Of a DNA stretch of 64,000 nt, positions 16,687 through 25,421 are shown piece after piece. Numbering within the stretch: position 1 is the first letter of the stretch; every line of letters begins with the position of its first letter. The notes beneath the pieces are model-generated. The model saw only the letters and a list, made by a program, of their open reading frames with translations. It was not told the origin of the DNA and did no database searches. Source of the stretch: Pseudomonas sp. BBP2017 (GTDB lineage: Bacteria > Pseudomonadota > Gammaproteobacteria > Pseudomonadales > Pseudomonadaceae); the NCBI RefSeq assembly GCF_003024385.1, contig NZ_PVZN01000004.1, positions 248,001 to 312,000 on the forward strand, in the 5' to 3' direction. A program made the translations under genes and the position numbers.

Positions 16687-18009
16687 ATGGCCGCCTATAT
16701 CGCCAGCGCCGCAGATGATGGTGCCGACACTTCACGTGGCATTCCACGGCGTTATGCCTGGATTGTCTTCGCTTTGACCTTTGGCCTGCTGATTTCCGAC
16801 TACATGTCGCGCCAGGTGCTCAATGCGGTATTCCCCCTGCTCAAGAGCGAATGGGCGCTGAGCGACAGCCAGCTCGGCCTGCTCAGCGGCATCGTTGCGC
16901 TGATGGTCGGGCTGCTGACCTTCCCGCTGTCATTGCTGGCCGACCGCTTTGGCCGGGTTAAAAGCCTGGTGCTGATGGCCGTGCTCTGGAGCCTGGCCAC
17001 CCTCGGTTGTGCCCTGGCGGAAAACTACCAGCAGATGTTTATCGCCCGTTTTCTGGTGGGCGTCGGTGAAGCCGCCTATGGCAGCGTCGGCATCGCTGTG
17101 GTGGTCGCGGTGTTTCCACGCGACATGCGCGCAACCTTGGCCGGTGCCTTCATGGCCGGCGGCATGTTCGGCTCGGTGCTGGGCATGGCCCTGGGCGGGG
17201 TAATGGCCCAGTATCTGGGCTGGCGCTGGGCATTTGCCGGCATGGCGTTTTTCGGCCTGATGCTGGCCTTGCTGTACCCGTTGATCGTCAAGGAAGCGAG
17301 AATCGCCCCCAAACGCGCCCACATCACCCCGTGTAAAATTGCCCGACCGCTGCATACCTTGTATGGCAGTCGCTCGGTCATTGCCGCCTATGTTGCCAGC
17401 GGCCTGCAGTTGTTTGTGGGGGGCACGGTGATTGTGTGGATGCCCAGCTATCTCAACCGTTACTACGACATGGGGACCGACAAGGCCGGCGTTGTTGCGG
17501 CCATCATCGTGCTGTGCAGCGGCATTGGCATGATTCTCTGCGCCATGCTCTGTGACCGCCTGGGGCGCCAGCGCCCGGACCGCAAAATCAGCCTGGCGAT
17601 TGCTTATTGCCTGGGCAGCTGCCTGCTGTTGTCACTGGCCTTTGCACTGCCTTCGGGCACGGTGCAGCTGGTGCTGATCTGCCTGGGGATGATGATTGCC
17701 GCTGGCACCAATGGCCCGTCCAGCGCCATGGTCGCCAACCTTACCCACTATTCGGTGCACGGCACCGCCTTTGCGACCCTGACCCTGGCCAACAACCTGC
17801 TGGGCCTGGCGACGGGGCCGCTGATTACTGGCCGAGTGTCTGATCTGATCGGCCTGCATGCGGCGTTCCAGTTGGTGCCGTTGATCAGCATTGGCGCGGC
17901 CGCCGTGTTCTTTATTGCCAAGCGTCATTACCACAGCGACATGGCCCGCCTGGAGGGCCTGCAGCAACCCGCGCCTGACGCCGAGCAGATTCAGGAGGTA
18001 AAACTGTGA
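16687..18009 (+). CDS. MFS transporter of the BKACE operon
   Basis: A 440-residue twelve-helix major facilitator. LLADRFGRVKSL in the first half is the family loop motif, and GVGEAAYGSVG (helix 4) resembles organic-acid and spinster-like transporters. AGAGGAGG precedes the ATG at 16687. The end overlaps the DsbA-like gene by 4 bases. It is most likely the uptake system for the operon's growth substrate. Confidence 0.88.
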   Translation: MAAYIASAADDGADTSRGIPRRYAWIVFALTFGLLISDYMSRQVLNAVFPLLKSEWALSDSQLGLLSGIVALMVGLLTFPLSLLADRFGRVKSLVLMAVLWSLATLGCALAENYQQMFIARFLVGVGEAAYGSVGIAVVVAVFPRDMRATLAGAFMAGGMFGSVLGMALGGVMAQYLGWRWAFAGMAFFGLMLALLYPLIVKEARIAPKRAHITPCKIARPLHTLYGSRSVIAAYVASGLQLFVGGTVIVWMPSYLNRYYDMGTDKAGVVAAIIVLCSGIGMILCAMLCDRLGRQRPDRKISLAIAYCLGSCLLLSLAFALPSGTVQLVLICLGMMIAAGTNGPSSAMVANLTHYSVHGTAFATLTLANNLLGLATGPLITGRVSDLIGLHAAFQLVPLISIGAAAVFFIAKRHYHSDMARLEGLQQPAPDAEQIQEVKL

Positions 18010-18656
18010 AACCCGTGTTGTCCATTGATGTCTTTTTCGACTTTATCTGCCCGTGGTGCCTGATTGGCCAGCGACATTTGCAGGCGGCCCTTGAGCAGCT
18101 GCGTGCTGAGCAGCCCGACGTTGACGTCAGCCTGTGCTGGCGCGGTGTGCAACTGCTGCCAGACATGGCCAGGACTGGCCAACCGTTCGAGGCGTTCTAC
18201 CGCAAGCGCCTGGGCAGTGATGAAGCCGTACGCCAGCGTCAGGCCCAGGTCCGTGCTGCAGCGGCGGACGCCGGGGCGAGTATCGATTTTTCCCGCATTA
18301 GCCGTATGCCCAACACCGCTGATGCCCACCGGTTGCTGCAGCGCGCTGTCGCGCTGGGTAAACCGGAGCAGGCCGAAGCCTTGTTGACGCGGTTGTTTGC
18401 GGCCTACTTCCAGCAAGGCAAGGACCTGGGTGACCCAGTCACCCTGATGCAAATTGCTCAGTCATGTGGCTTTAGTCCAGCACAGGTCGCCGACTGTTTG
18501 CGCGGTGATGCCAGCCCGTTCATCGCTGGCAACGACACTGGCGCCAGCGGTGTGCCGTGCTTTCGCATCAACCAGTTGCAGGTGGTCGGTGCCCAACCGG
18601 CTGAGGTGCTCCTGGCGAGTATGCGTGAGACGCTGGCAGAGGCGGCGCTGGTATGA
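18006..18656 (+). CDS. DsbA/FrnE-like thioredoxin-fold oxidoreductase
   Basis: A 216-residue protein with CPWC at residues 15-18 and a DsbA-type helical insert; no signal peptide, so probably cytoplasmic. This matches the FrnE/2-hydroxychromene-2-carboxylate isomerase-like branch. The start is a GTG inside the preceding stop (GTGA overlap) and the end overlaps the Rieske gene (ATGA), so translation is coupled. Its task in a catabolic operon is unclear: thiol-disulfide exchange, or a glutathione-dependent isomerisation. Confidence 0.88.
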   Translation: MKPVLSIDVFFDFICPWCLIGQRHLQAALEQLRAEQPDVDVSLCWRGVQLLPDMARTGQPFEAFYRKRLGSDEAVRQRQAQVRAAAADAGASIDFSRISRMPNTADAHRLLQRAVALGKPEQAEALLTRLFAAYFQQGKDLGDPVTLMQIAQSCGFSPAQVADCLRGDASPFIAGNDTGASGVPCFRINQLQVVGAQPAEVLLASMRETLAEAALV

Positions 18657-18979
18657 GTTATCGCTACCCAGTGCCACAGGCCAAGGTGCCGGAACGCGGC
18701 GGTCGCGTACTGCTGGCGTTCGAGAACAAGAGCCTGGCCCTGTTCAACGTTGCCGATCAGTTCTACGCCATCGATGACAGCTGCCCGCATCAGGGTGCAT
18801 CGCTGTGCGGCGGGCGCTTGGATGGGCGGGTGATCCAGTGTTGCGCGCATGGCCTGCGCTTCGACCTGGTCAGTGGTTATCTGCTCAATTCGACCCAGCT
18901 CAAGGTAGTCAGCTACCCAGTCGAACGTCAGGGCGAGCAGCTGTTTATCCTGATTGATTGCGAGGAGTCCGGCCAATGA
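18653..18979 (+). CDS. Rieske [2Fe-2S] ferredoxin-like protein
   Basis: A 108-residue stand-alone Rieske protein. The cluster ligands are Cys44 and His46 in CPHQGA, and Cys63 and His66 in CCAHGLRF. Such proteins pass electrons to an oxygenase or sit in nitrite-reductase-like small subunits. No Rieske oxygenase large subunit or reductase is encoded in the operon, so its electron partners are elsewhere or it acts differently. It overlaps both neighbours by 4 bases. Confidence 0.93.
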   Translation: MSYRYPVPQAKVPERGGRVLLAFENKSLALFNVADQFYAIDDSCPHQGASLCGGRLDGRVIQCCAHGLRFDLVSGYLLNSTQLKVVSYPVERQGEQLFILIDCEESGQ

Positions 18980-19986
18980 GCGCGATGGCAATTGCCGCCG
19001 TTAACAATCGGGTGCGAGCGCTAGCGCCAGGATTTGTCGTGAGCCTGATTGCGGCGGGTGCGGCGAGTTTTCTCAGTGAGCATTACGATGCGCCGGTGAT
19101 GTTGTTTGCCCTGTTGCTGGGCATGGCGTTGAACTTTCTCTCTGCTGATGGCAACTGCAAGGCCGGGATTGAATTCACCGCGCGCACGGTGCTGCGTATC
19201 GGTGTGGCGCTGCTGGGCATGCGTATTACCCTGGAGCAGATTGCCAGCCTTGGCTGGAAGCCGGTGGCGCTGGTGGTCATTATTGTGGTGGTGACCATTG
19301 GTGTGTCGATGGTGGTTGCCAAGGCGATGGGCTTCAATCGGCTGTTCGGCATGCTGACGGGCGGCGCGACGGCGATCTGTGGGGCGTCGGCGGCGTTGGC
19401 GCTGGCTGCGGCGTTGCCTGCGCACCGGCAAAAGGAGCATGCGACGCTGTTCACGGTGATCGGGGTGTCAGCGCTGTCGACCCTGGCGATGATCCTTTAT
19501 CCGATGATTGCTGATGGGTTGCAGCTGTCACCGCCGCAAGCCGGGGTATTCCTGGGGGCCACTATTCATGATGTGGCGCAGGTGGTGGGGGCGGGGTATA
19601 GCATGTCCACCGAGACGGGGGACATTGCTACGGTGGTCAAGCTGATGCGGGTGGCGATGTTGCTGCCGGTGATCGTCTGCGCGGCGATGATTACCCGGCG
19701 GGCGGGGGATGATGCCTCCGGGCAGCGACCACCGCTATTGCCCTGGTTTGCGGTGGGGTTTGTGTTGCTGGCCTGTCTCAATAGTACGGGATGGGTGCCT
19801 GCTGTTGTCCAGGGCGGGGTTAATGATTTGTCGCGCTGGTGTCTGGTGGTGGCGATCAGTGCGCTGGGGATGAAGACGCAGCTCAAGGAGCTGGCCAAGG
19901 TTGGGTTCAAGCCCATTGCGTTGATGGTGGGGGAGACGGTGTTTCTGGTGCTGCTGGTGTTGGCGTTGATGCACTGGGGACTGTAG
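18976..19986 (+). CDS. YeiH-family (UPF0324) putative sulfate/sulfite exporter
   Basis: A 336-residue membrane protein with about ten helices. GGATAICGASAALALAAALP and GATIHDVAQVVGAG are the family signatures. YeiH-like proteins are annotated as sulfate exporters and often sit with organosulfur catabolism or under sulfur-responsive LysR regulators. It is the last gene of the operon, overlapping the Rieske gene by 4 bases. Together with the TauD-like dioxygenase it suggests removal of an inorganic sulfur product, which is an inference. Confidence 0.9.
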   Translation: MSAMAIAAVNNRVRALAPGFVVSLIAAGAASFLSEHYDAPVMLFALLLGMALNFLSADGNCKAGIEFTARTVLRIGVALLGMRITLEQIASLGWKPVALVVIIVVVTIGVSMVVAKAMGFNRLFGMLTGGATAICGASAALALAAALPAHRQKEHATLFTVIGVSALSTLAMILYPMIADGLQLSPPQAGVFLGATIHDVAQVVGAGYSMSTETGDIATVVKLMRVAMLLPVIVCAAMITRRAGDDASGQRPPLLPWFAVGFVLLACLNSTGWVPAVVQGGVNDLSRWCLVVAISALGMKTQLKELAKVGFKPIALMVGETVFLVLLVLALMHWGL

Positions 19987-19994
19987 CTGTGGGT

Positions 19995-20021
19995 AGGAGC
20001 CGGCCTTGCCGGCTGGCTCCT
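19995..20021. terminator. Hairpin after the yeiH-ended operon
   Basis: AGGAGCC (19995-20001) pairs with GGCTCCT (20015-20021) around a second GGC/GCC pairing. It belongs to the same GTAGGAGCCGGC hairpin class as the repeat at 7340 and lies between the converging yeiH-like and araC-like genes. Confidence 0.6.
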
Positions 20022-20026
20022 GCTCC

Positions 20027-21037
20027 TTAGCGCGGATGTATACCATGCTGCACCCGCCAGGTAGCCGGTGGCATCCCAAACTGCGCAATAAACCAGCGAG
20101 TAAACGAACTGGGCATCGAATACCCCAACATATCCGCAATACGCCCCAACGAATAACTGGGATTCTCCAGATAGCGAATCACCAGATCCCGCCGCACGCC
20201 ATTGATCAAATCACTAAAGGTCACCCCACATTCCTCCAGCCGCCGCTGCAAGGTACGCACATTCATCCCCTGGGTCTGCGCCACTTGCTCAATGGTGGCC
20301 CGGCCCATAGGCAACAACAAATAAATGGTCTTGCGCATCTCCAGCTCCAGCGACAACTTGCCTTCAGCCTGCAGCGTATCCAGATAACGCTGAGCCAGCC
20401 GCGCCATGGCCTCATTGGCCAATGGATTAGCCGCATCCAGATCGGCAGCCGGACAGACAATGCCATTGAACTCACTGCCAAATACCAGCTTGCAACCGAA
20501 AATCCGCCGGTGAATGGCAGGGTCAGCGGGAGCACTATGGGTGAAATTGGCACTGATTGGATGCCAGTGAGCACCCAATACCGCCGCACACAGGCGCCGC
20601 ATGACACCAATGGCAAGCTCTGTCGCCTGACGACTGCCGCGCGCCAGGTCACTGACCACTTCTTCACGAATGATCACCGTTTTGCCCGCGTCTTCGATAT
20701 GAATTGCCAGCGCATCGTTGAGCAAATGCCGGTACTGCACAATCACCTGCAAGGCATCACGCAGCGTGCGCTGATGACTGAGCAGCAAGCTGATCTCGCC
20801 AAAGTCCGACAACTGACGCAATTCGGCCATACGCAAGCCGAAGGTTTCACAGCCACTGACCCGCGCCGACTCTTCCAGCAGGGTAATCACGCTTGAGACC
20901 GCAAGGCGTTGGTTCGGATCATCCAGCAGCGCGGCACTCAGGCCGACCTGAGCCAGCAAGGCATGTGGATTGAGCCCCACGTGGCGCGACACTTCGAGGT
21001 AATTGGTCAAGCTTGCAGCACGGACGAGGGCGGTCAT
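20027..21037 (-). CDS. AraC-family regulator, OruR/ArgR-like (Arabinose_bd type)
   Basis: A 336-residue regulator. The N-terminal ligand domain opens with TALVRAASLTNYLEVSRHVG. The C-terminal helix-turn-helix pair includes TIEQVAQTQGMNVRTLQRRL and LGRIADMLGYSMPSSFTRWF. The ATG at 21037 has GGAA upstream; a GTG five codons earlier is possible. A perfect copy of TGTGTCATCAAATGAAAA lies 67 bases upstream of the start. Tandem sites of the same type sit before the two flanking catabolic operons. It is the best candidate for their shared regulator. Confidence 0.92.
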   Translation of the reverse strand: MTALVRAASLTNYLEVSRHVGLNPHALLAQVGLSAALLDDPNQRLAVSSVITLLEESARVSGCETFGLRMAELRQLSDFGEISLLLSHQRTLRDALQVIVQYRHLLNDALAIHIEDAGKTVIIREEVVSDLARGSRQATELAIGVMRRLCAAVLGAHWHPISANFTHSAPADPAIHRRIFGCKLVFGSEFNGIVCPAADLDAANPLANEAMARLAQRYLDTLQAEGKLSLELEMRKTIYLLLPMGRATIEQVAQTQGMNVRTLQRRLEECGVTFSDLINGVRRDLVIRYLENPSYSLGRIADMLGYSMPSSFTRWFIAQFGMPPATWRVQHGIHPR

Positions 21038-21103
21038 TTTATTGTTTTCCACGCATTCTCATTAGGCGTCCCGCTTCTGCGGCGGGTCGCTTTTTATAGC
21101 CTG

Positions 21104-21121
21104 TGTGTCATCAAATGAAAA
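21104..21121 (+). promoter_or_regulatory. Single operator repeat near the araC-like start
   Basis: TGTGTCATCAAATGAAAA is identical over 18 bases to 13504-13521. No second repeat lies 21 bp away on either side. It sits where autoregulation of the araC-like gene could occur. Confidence 0.6.
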
Positions 21122-21193
21122 GCCGTTTCCTGCCCCTTAACCTGGGCAGACTGTCGACTGTTCAAGCGTAGCGGACCGCTGCCCGTATCCGTG

Positions 21194-21228
21194 TCATCAA
21201 ATGTGAAGTCACTGACGTTCAATGTAAA
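21194..21228 (+). promoter_or_regulatory. Tandem 21-bp-spaced operator before hydrolase/DUF1302 operon
   Basis: TCATCAAATGTGAA (21194-21207) and ACGTTCAATGTAAA (21215-21228) start 21 bp apart, matching the pair at 13508-13542. The second repeat at both loci is followed by GCACCC. It precedes the operon that starts at 21.3 kb. Confidence 0.62.
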
Positions 21229-21313
21229 GCACCCAGGGGGAGGGGTGATTACTGTGACTCTCGAAGCGCTCGACTGACTTGCCGAGCTGACTGTCTTGAG
21301 CATAGGTGCTGAC

Positions 21314-21880
21314 GTGGAAAGATTGCATACCGCCGCTACCGTCCTGATCGTCCCCGGCCTGCGCGACCATGTCGCCGAGCATTGGCAGACCCTGCTCCAG
21401 GCGCGCCTGGCCAACGTCCGCGCTGTACCACCCTTGCAGGTCAACGGCCTGGACTGCAACGCCCGGGTCGAAGCGATCCAGCGCGAGCTGGAACAGATCG
21501 ACGGTGACGTCGTGCTGGTGGCGCACAGTGCCGGTGTATTGATGGTCGCCCATTGGGCCGCACGTTATAACCGGCCGATCAAAGGCGCGTTGCTCGCGGC
21601 ACCACCGGACCTGAGCGCGCAATGGCCTGCGGCCTACCCTAGCCCGGACACCCTGCGCGCCAACGGCTGGGCGCCGCTGCCGATCACAGCATTGCCGTTC
21701 CCCAGCATTGTTGCCGCCAGCAGCAACGATCACCTGGCCAGCCTCGAGGCGGTTACCGCCATGGCCGAAGGCTGGGGCAGCAAGCTGGAATTGCTTGGCG
21801 CGGTCGGTCACTTGAACCCGGCTGCCGGATTCGGTCCTTGGCCTCAGGCCGAAACCCTCATTCAGATCCTCGACCGTTAA
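21314..21880 (+). CDS. RBBP9/YdeN-type small alpha/beta hydrolase
   Basis: A 188-residue serine hydrolase. IVPGLRDHVAEHWQ and the nucleophile elbow VAHSAGVLMVAHW match RBBP9-type esterases, and GHLN near the C-terminus supplies the catalytic His. I used the GTG at 21314 with AGGTG upstream; a TTG at 21296 adds six residues and is equally open. It is the first gene after the tandem operator and is followed by the DUF1302/DUF1329 genes. It may hydrolyse an ester of the operon's hydrophobic substrate. Confidence 0.85.
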   Translation: MERLHTAATVLIVPGLRDHVAEHWQTLLQARLANVRAVPPLQVNGLDCNARVEAIQRELEQIDGDVVLVAHSAGVLMVAHWAARYNRPIKGALLAAPPDLSAQWPAAYPSPDTLRANGWAPLPITALPFPSIVAASSNDHLASLEAVTAMAEGWGSKLELLGAVGHLNPAAGFGPWPQAETLIQILDR

Positions 21881-21967
21881 AACCCTGCAGTAATGCATGG
21901 ACGCTTGACCAACGCCCGCACAAGTCGGGCGGCGATAACAAAAATAACAATACGTGGAGTCATCGTA

Positions 21968-23923
21968 ATGCCAAAACACCGCACTCATTGCGCTGTGCCG
22001 TCGCAGCGCCGTCTGCTGGTCTGTGCCATCAGTTTGCTCGCTTTGCCTGGCGCTCAGGCGTTCGAAGTCGATACCGGTAACGAAGACTGGGCCGTGCGCC
22101 TGGACAACACCGTCAAGTACAATTACGGCGTACGCACCGAAAGCGCCGACAAACGCATGCTGGCAACGCCGAACAACAACGACGGCGATTACAACTTTCG
22201 CAAGGCCGGTACCAACATCACCAACCGCGTCGACTTGCTGACCGAGCTGGACGTGATCTACCAGGGCAACATGGGCTTTCGCGTCAGCGCCGCCAGCTGG
22301 TATGACAAGGCTTACGACAACACCGGTTCCAATTCCAACCCGTTCGTCAACGGCAATGGCGACAGTTCCGGCATCGTTCCGAGCCTCAACGGTTTGCCGG
22401 GCACCGGCACGCCGTTGGGCAGCCCGCACCTGAGCAACTATGCCCAACGCTATTACAGCGGCCCGTCTGGCGAAGTGCTCGATGCATTCGTGTTCATGAG
22501 CACTGAAGTTGGCGAGAGCTCGCAACTGAGCGGCAAGCTGGGCCAGCACAACCTGTTCTGGGGCGAGACCCTGCTCAATCCAGTGCACTCGCTCAGTTAT
22601 GGTCAGTCCGGCCTCGACCTGGCCAAGCTGGCGGCGTCACCTGGTACTGAGGCCAAGGAGCTGTTCGTACCCCGCAATCAGCTGTCCACCTCGTTTTTGC
22701 TGAACCCGGAACTGACTATCGGCGCGCAGTACTTCTTCGACTGGGATGCCGCCCGGCTGCCGGAAGCGGGCACCTACTATGGCGGCTCCGATGTGGTGGG
22801 TGAGGGCGCCCAGAGTTTCCTCTTGGGTCACACCGGCACGCCCGGGCTGATCCCGGTGCGCGGTGCGCTGACCAGCATCCGCCGCGGTGAGGACCTGAAC
22901 CCGGAGAAGCGTGGTGACTGGGGCGTGATGGCCAAGTGGTCGCCCGAATGGCTGGGCGGTACCTTGGGCTTCTACTACCGCAAAACTTCGGAAATCCTCC
23001 CGCAAGCCTGGCTCGATACCCGTGGCCTGACAGTGTCCCGTGGCCCGTTCGGTAATCCGCCAGCCGGTCTCCAGGGAGCAGTCGGCAACCTCTACAACTC
23101 GCTACAGAGCGCCACTTACCAGTTTGCCTACGCCGATAACATCGATGTCTATGGCCTGAGTCTGTCCAAAGACGTGGCCGGAATCAGTGTCGGCAGCGAT
23201 CTGAATATCCGCCACAACATGCCGCTGGCGAGCATTCCGGCCATCGTCAGCGCGCCGGGCCAGGGCGGCTTGGGTGGTGGCTTTGGCCTGTTGCCTGCGC
23301 GCCTGCCCAGCAGTGGCGTGGTCTATGACGTACCCAGTGACGGCGACGGCCTGAGTGCCACCGGCCAGACCTTGCACTGGACGCTCAACGGCCTGATGAC
23401 CATCGCCGATACGCCACTGTTCGACAGTGCGACCCTGTTGGGCGAGCTGTTCTACAGCAACTTGCTCAAGCTCGATGGTCACAACGAGGCGTTGTACAAG
23501 GGCAAGAGCAGCTACCGCGGGATCGATAAACCAACCCGTGACAACTGGGGCATTGCCGTCAACTTCACCCCGACCTGGTACCAGGTCATGCCTGGTGTCG
23601 ACCTGAGCATGCCGCTGTCGGTCAACGTCGGTCTCGATGGCATTTCACCGGTGCAGGGCGGCGGCGCCGAGGATACCGGCAACTACGCGGTGGGCTTCAG
23701 CGCCGCGGTTTACAACCAGTATTTCGTCGACCTCAAGTACGTCGACAGCTTCGGCAAGTCGCAGTCGTGCAACAACGGCCAGACCGATGGCGCGACGCCC
23801 AACGCCCTGGACGGCGAGCAGGATTACACCTGCTACGGCGCAGGCTATGCCTCCTTCTCCGGCGGCGGCGCTACCACTGAGGACCGTGGCGCGCTGTACC
23901 TGACTGTCAAAACCACTTTTTGA
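21968..23923 (+). CDS. DUF1302 outer-membrane protein
   Basis: A 651-residue exported protein. The signal peptide ends near LPGAQA and the mature part begins FEVDTGNEDWAVRLDNTVKYN, the usual DUF1302 opening. Alternating aromatic strands and a terminal Phe (VKTTF) indicate an outer-membrane beta barrel. GGAG precedes the ATG at 21968. DUF1302 genes nearly always pair with DUF1329, as here, and occur in clusters for hydrophobic compounds such as sterols or long-chain lipids. The molecular role, export or uptake channel, is not established. Confidence 0.9.
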   Translation: MPKHRTHCAVPSQRRLLVCAISLLALPGAQAFEVDTGNEDWAVRLDNTVKYNYGVRTESADKRMLATPNNNDGDYNFRKAGTNITNRVDLLTELDVIYQGNMGFRVSAASWYDKAYDNTGSNSNPFVNGNGDSSGIVPSLNGLPGTGTPLGSPHLSNYAQRYYSGPSGEVLDAFVFMSTEVGESSQLSGKLGQHNLFWGETLLNPVHSLSYGQSGLDLAKLAASPGTEAKELFVPRNQLSTSFLLNPELTIGAQYFFDWDAARLPEAGTYYGGSDVVGEGAQSFLLGHTGTPGLIPVRGALTSIRRGEDLNPEKRGDWGVMAKWSPEWLGGTLGFYYRKTSEILPQAWLDTRGLTVSRGPFGNPPAGLQGAVGNLYNSLQSATYQFAYADNIDVYGLSLSKDVAGISVGSDLNIRHNMPLASIPAIVSAPGQGGLGGGFGLLPARLPSSGVVYDVPSDGDGLSATGQTLHWTLNGLMTIADTPLFDSATLLGELFYSNLLKLDGHNEALYKGKSSYRGIDKPTRDNWGIAVNFTPTWYQVMPGVDLSMPLSVNVGLDGISPVQGGGAEDTGNYAVGFSAAVYNQYFVDLKYVDSFGKSQSCNNGQTDGATPNALDGEQDYTCYGAGYASFSGGGATTEDRGALYLTVKTTF

Positions 23924-23964
23924 GTTGCGTCTTCCTTCAGACATCACGCAGGAAAACAATAATC

Positions 23965-25323
23965 ATGAACTACGTGCACACCCTGTTGGCCACCTGCCTG
24001 TCACTGGCAGCCATCAATTCCGCCCAGGCCGCTGTCTCCAGCGACCAGGCAGCCCGCCTCGGCGCCAGCCTGACCCGTATCGGTGCAGAAAGCGCCGCCA
24101 ATGCCGACGGCTCCATTCCTGCCTATCAGGGCGGACTGGTTACCCCACCCGCCAGCTTCAAGAACGGCGAGAGCATGCGTCCCGACCCGTTTGCCAGCGA
24201 AAAACCGCTGCTGGTCATCAATGGCAAGAATGCTGATCAGTACAAAGGCCAGCTGACGGCCACCACCCAGGAGCTGCTAAAGCGCTTTCCGACATTCTCG
24301 GTTGATGTCTACCCGACCCATCGCACCGTGGCATTGCCTGCGCAGGTGCTGGACAACACCGCAAAAAATGCCGTCGGTGCGCACAGCAAGGAAGGCGGAA
24401 CCGCGGTTGAAAACGTGCTGCCAGGGATTCCTTTCCCGATCCCGCAGACCGGTGCCGAGGCCATGTGGAACTTCCTCCTGCGCTACCAGGGCGTGAGCAT
24501 GGCGGCCAAGTACGACTCATGGAACGTCGATTCCGCTGGCGTGCCGACCCTGTCCACCACAGGTCAGGCCAACATCAGTTACCCGATCTATGAGGACATG
24601 AGCAAAACCATCGGTTCCAAAGACACCTACTACCAGATGAAACTGGTGTACACCGCGCCAGCCCGGCGTGCCGGTGAAGCGATGATGCTGCGTGACGCCG
24701 CCAACCCGCTGGTGCAGCCACGTAGCGCCTGGCAGTACCTGCCGGGGCAGCGCCGGGTGAAGCTTGCGCCGAACCTGGCGTACGACACGCCCAACCCCGG
24801 TACCTCGGGTTCGGGTACCTATGATGACGTGTTCGTCTTCAACGGCGCCCTGGACCGTTACGACTGGAGCCTGGTGGGCAAACAGGAAATGTACGTGCCC
24901 TACAACACCTACAAGCTCACCTATAACACCGACATCAAGCAGCTCACCACACCCAACCATCTGGCGCCGCAGTTCGTGCGTTGGGAGAAGCACCGCGTGT
25001 GGGTTGTCGAGGGCAAGCTCAAAGATGGTGCCCGCCACATCTACCACAAACGCCGCTTCTACCTCGACGAGGACAGCTGGATCGCTCTGGCCTCCGATCA
25101 GTATGACGCCCGTGGTCAGCTGTATCGTGGCTCGTTCGCCTTCCTCAGCCAGAGCTATGACAAACACACCCCGGACGCTACGCCTTTCATGATCTACGAC
25201 CTGATCGGCGGCACCTACAACCTCAATGGCGTGGTCGGCGCTTACGGCGGCATTCGTTACATCGAGCCGCTGTCCAAGACCCAGTGGTCGCCTGAGTCCC
25301 TGGCTGGCGCCGGCATTCGCTGA
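23965..25323 (+). CDS. DUF1329 periplasmic/outer-membrane lipoprotein-like protein
   Basis: A 452-residue protein with a cleavable signal (ATCLSLAAINSAQA) and the DUF1329 opening LTRIGAESAANADGSIPAY. The fold is predicted to be LolA/LolB-like, able to carry a lipid through the periplasm. The ATG at 23965 follows the DUF1302 stop by about 40 bases with GGA upstream, so the two are co-translated. The mature N-terminus has no lipobox cysteine. Confidence 0.9.
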   Translation: MNYVHTLLATCLSLAAINSAQAAVSSDQAARLGASLTRIGAESAANADGSIPAYQGGLVTPPASFKNGESMRPDPFASEKPLLVINGKNADQYKGQLTATTQELLKRFPTFSVDVYPTHRTVALPAQVLDNTAKNAVGAHSKEGGTAVENVLPGIPFPIPQTGAEAMWNFLLRYQGVSMAAKYDSWNVDSAGVPTLSTTGQANISYPIYEDMSKTIGSKDTYYQMKLVYTAPARRAGEAMMLRDAANPLVQPRSAWQYLPGQRRVKLAPNLAYDTPNPGTSGSGTYDDVFVFNGALDRYDWSLVGKQEMYVPYNTYKLTYNTDIKQLTTPNHLAPQFVRWEKHRVWVVEGKLKDGARHIYHKRRFYLDEDSWIALASDQYDARGQLYRGSFAFLSQSYDKHTPDATPFMIYDLIGGTYNLNGVVGAYGGIRYIEPLSKTQWSPESLAGAGIR

Positions 25324-25421
25324 GCCCGCTTGCAAGGTAGGTACGGTCCGGCATCGCCCCTGGATGCCGGATTGTTTGTTGAGCAGCCTGCTGCGTGCAG
25401 CGGCGATCCGGAGGACCCGGT

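Noticed and set aside
21209..22588. A 459-codon minus-strand frame opposite the hydrolase and DUF1302 genes.
   Set aside because: GC-rich antisense shadow with no domain; the plus-strand genes have signal peptides, motifs and ribosome sites.
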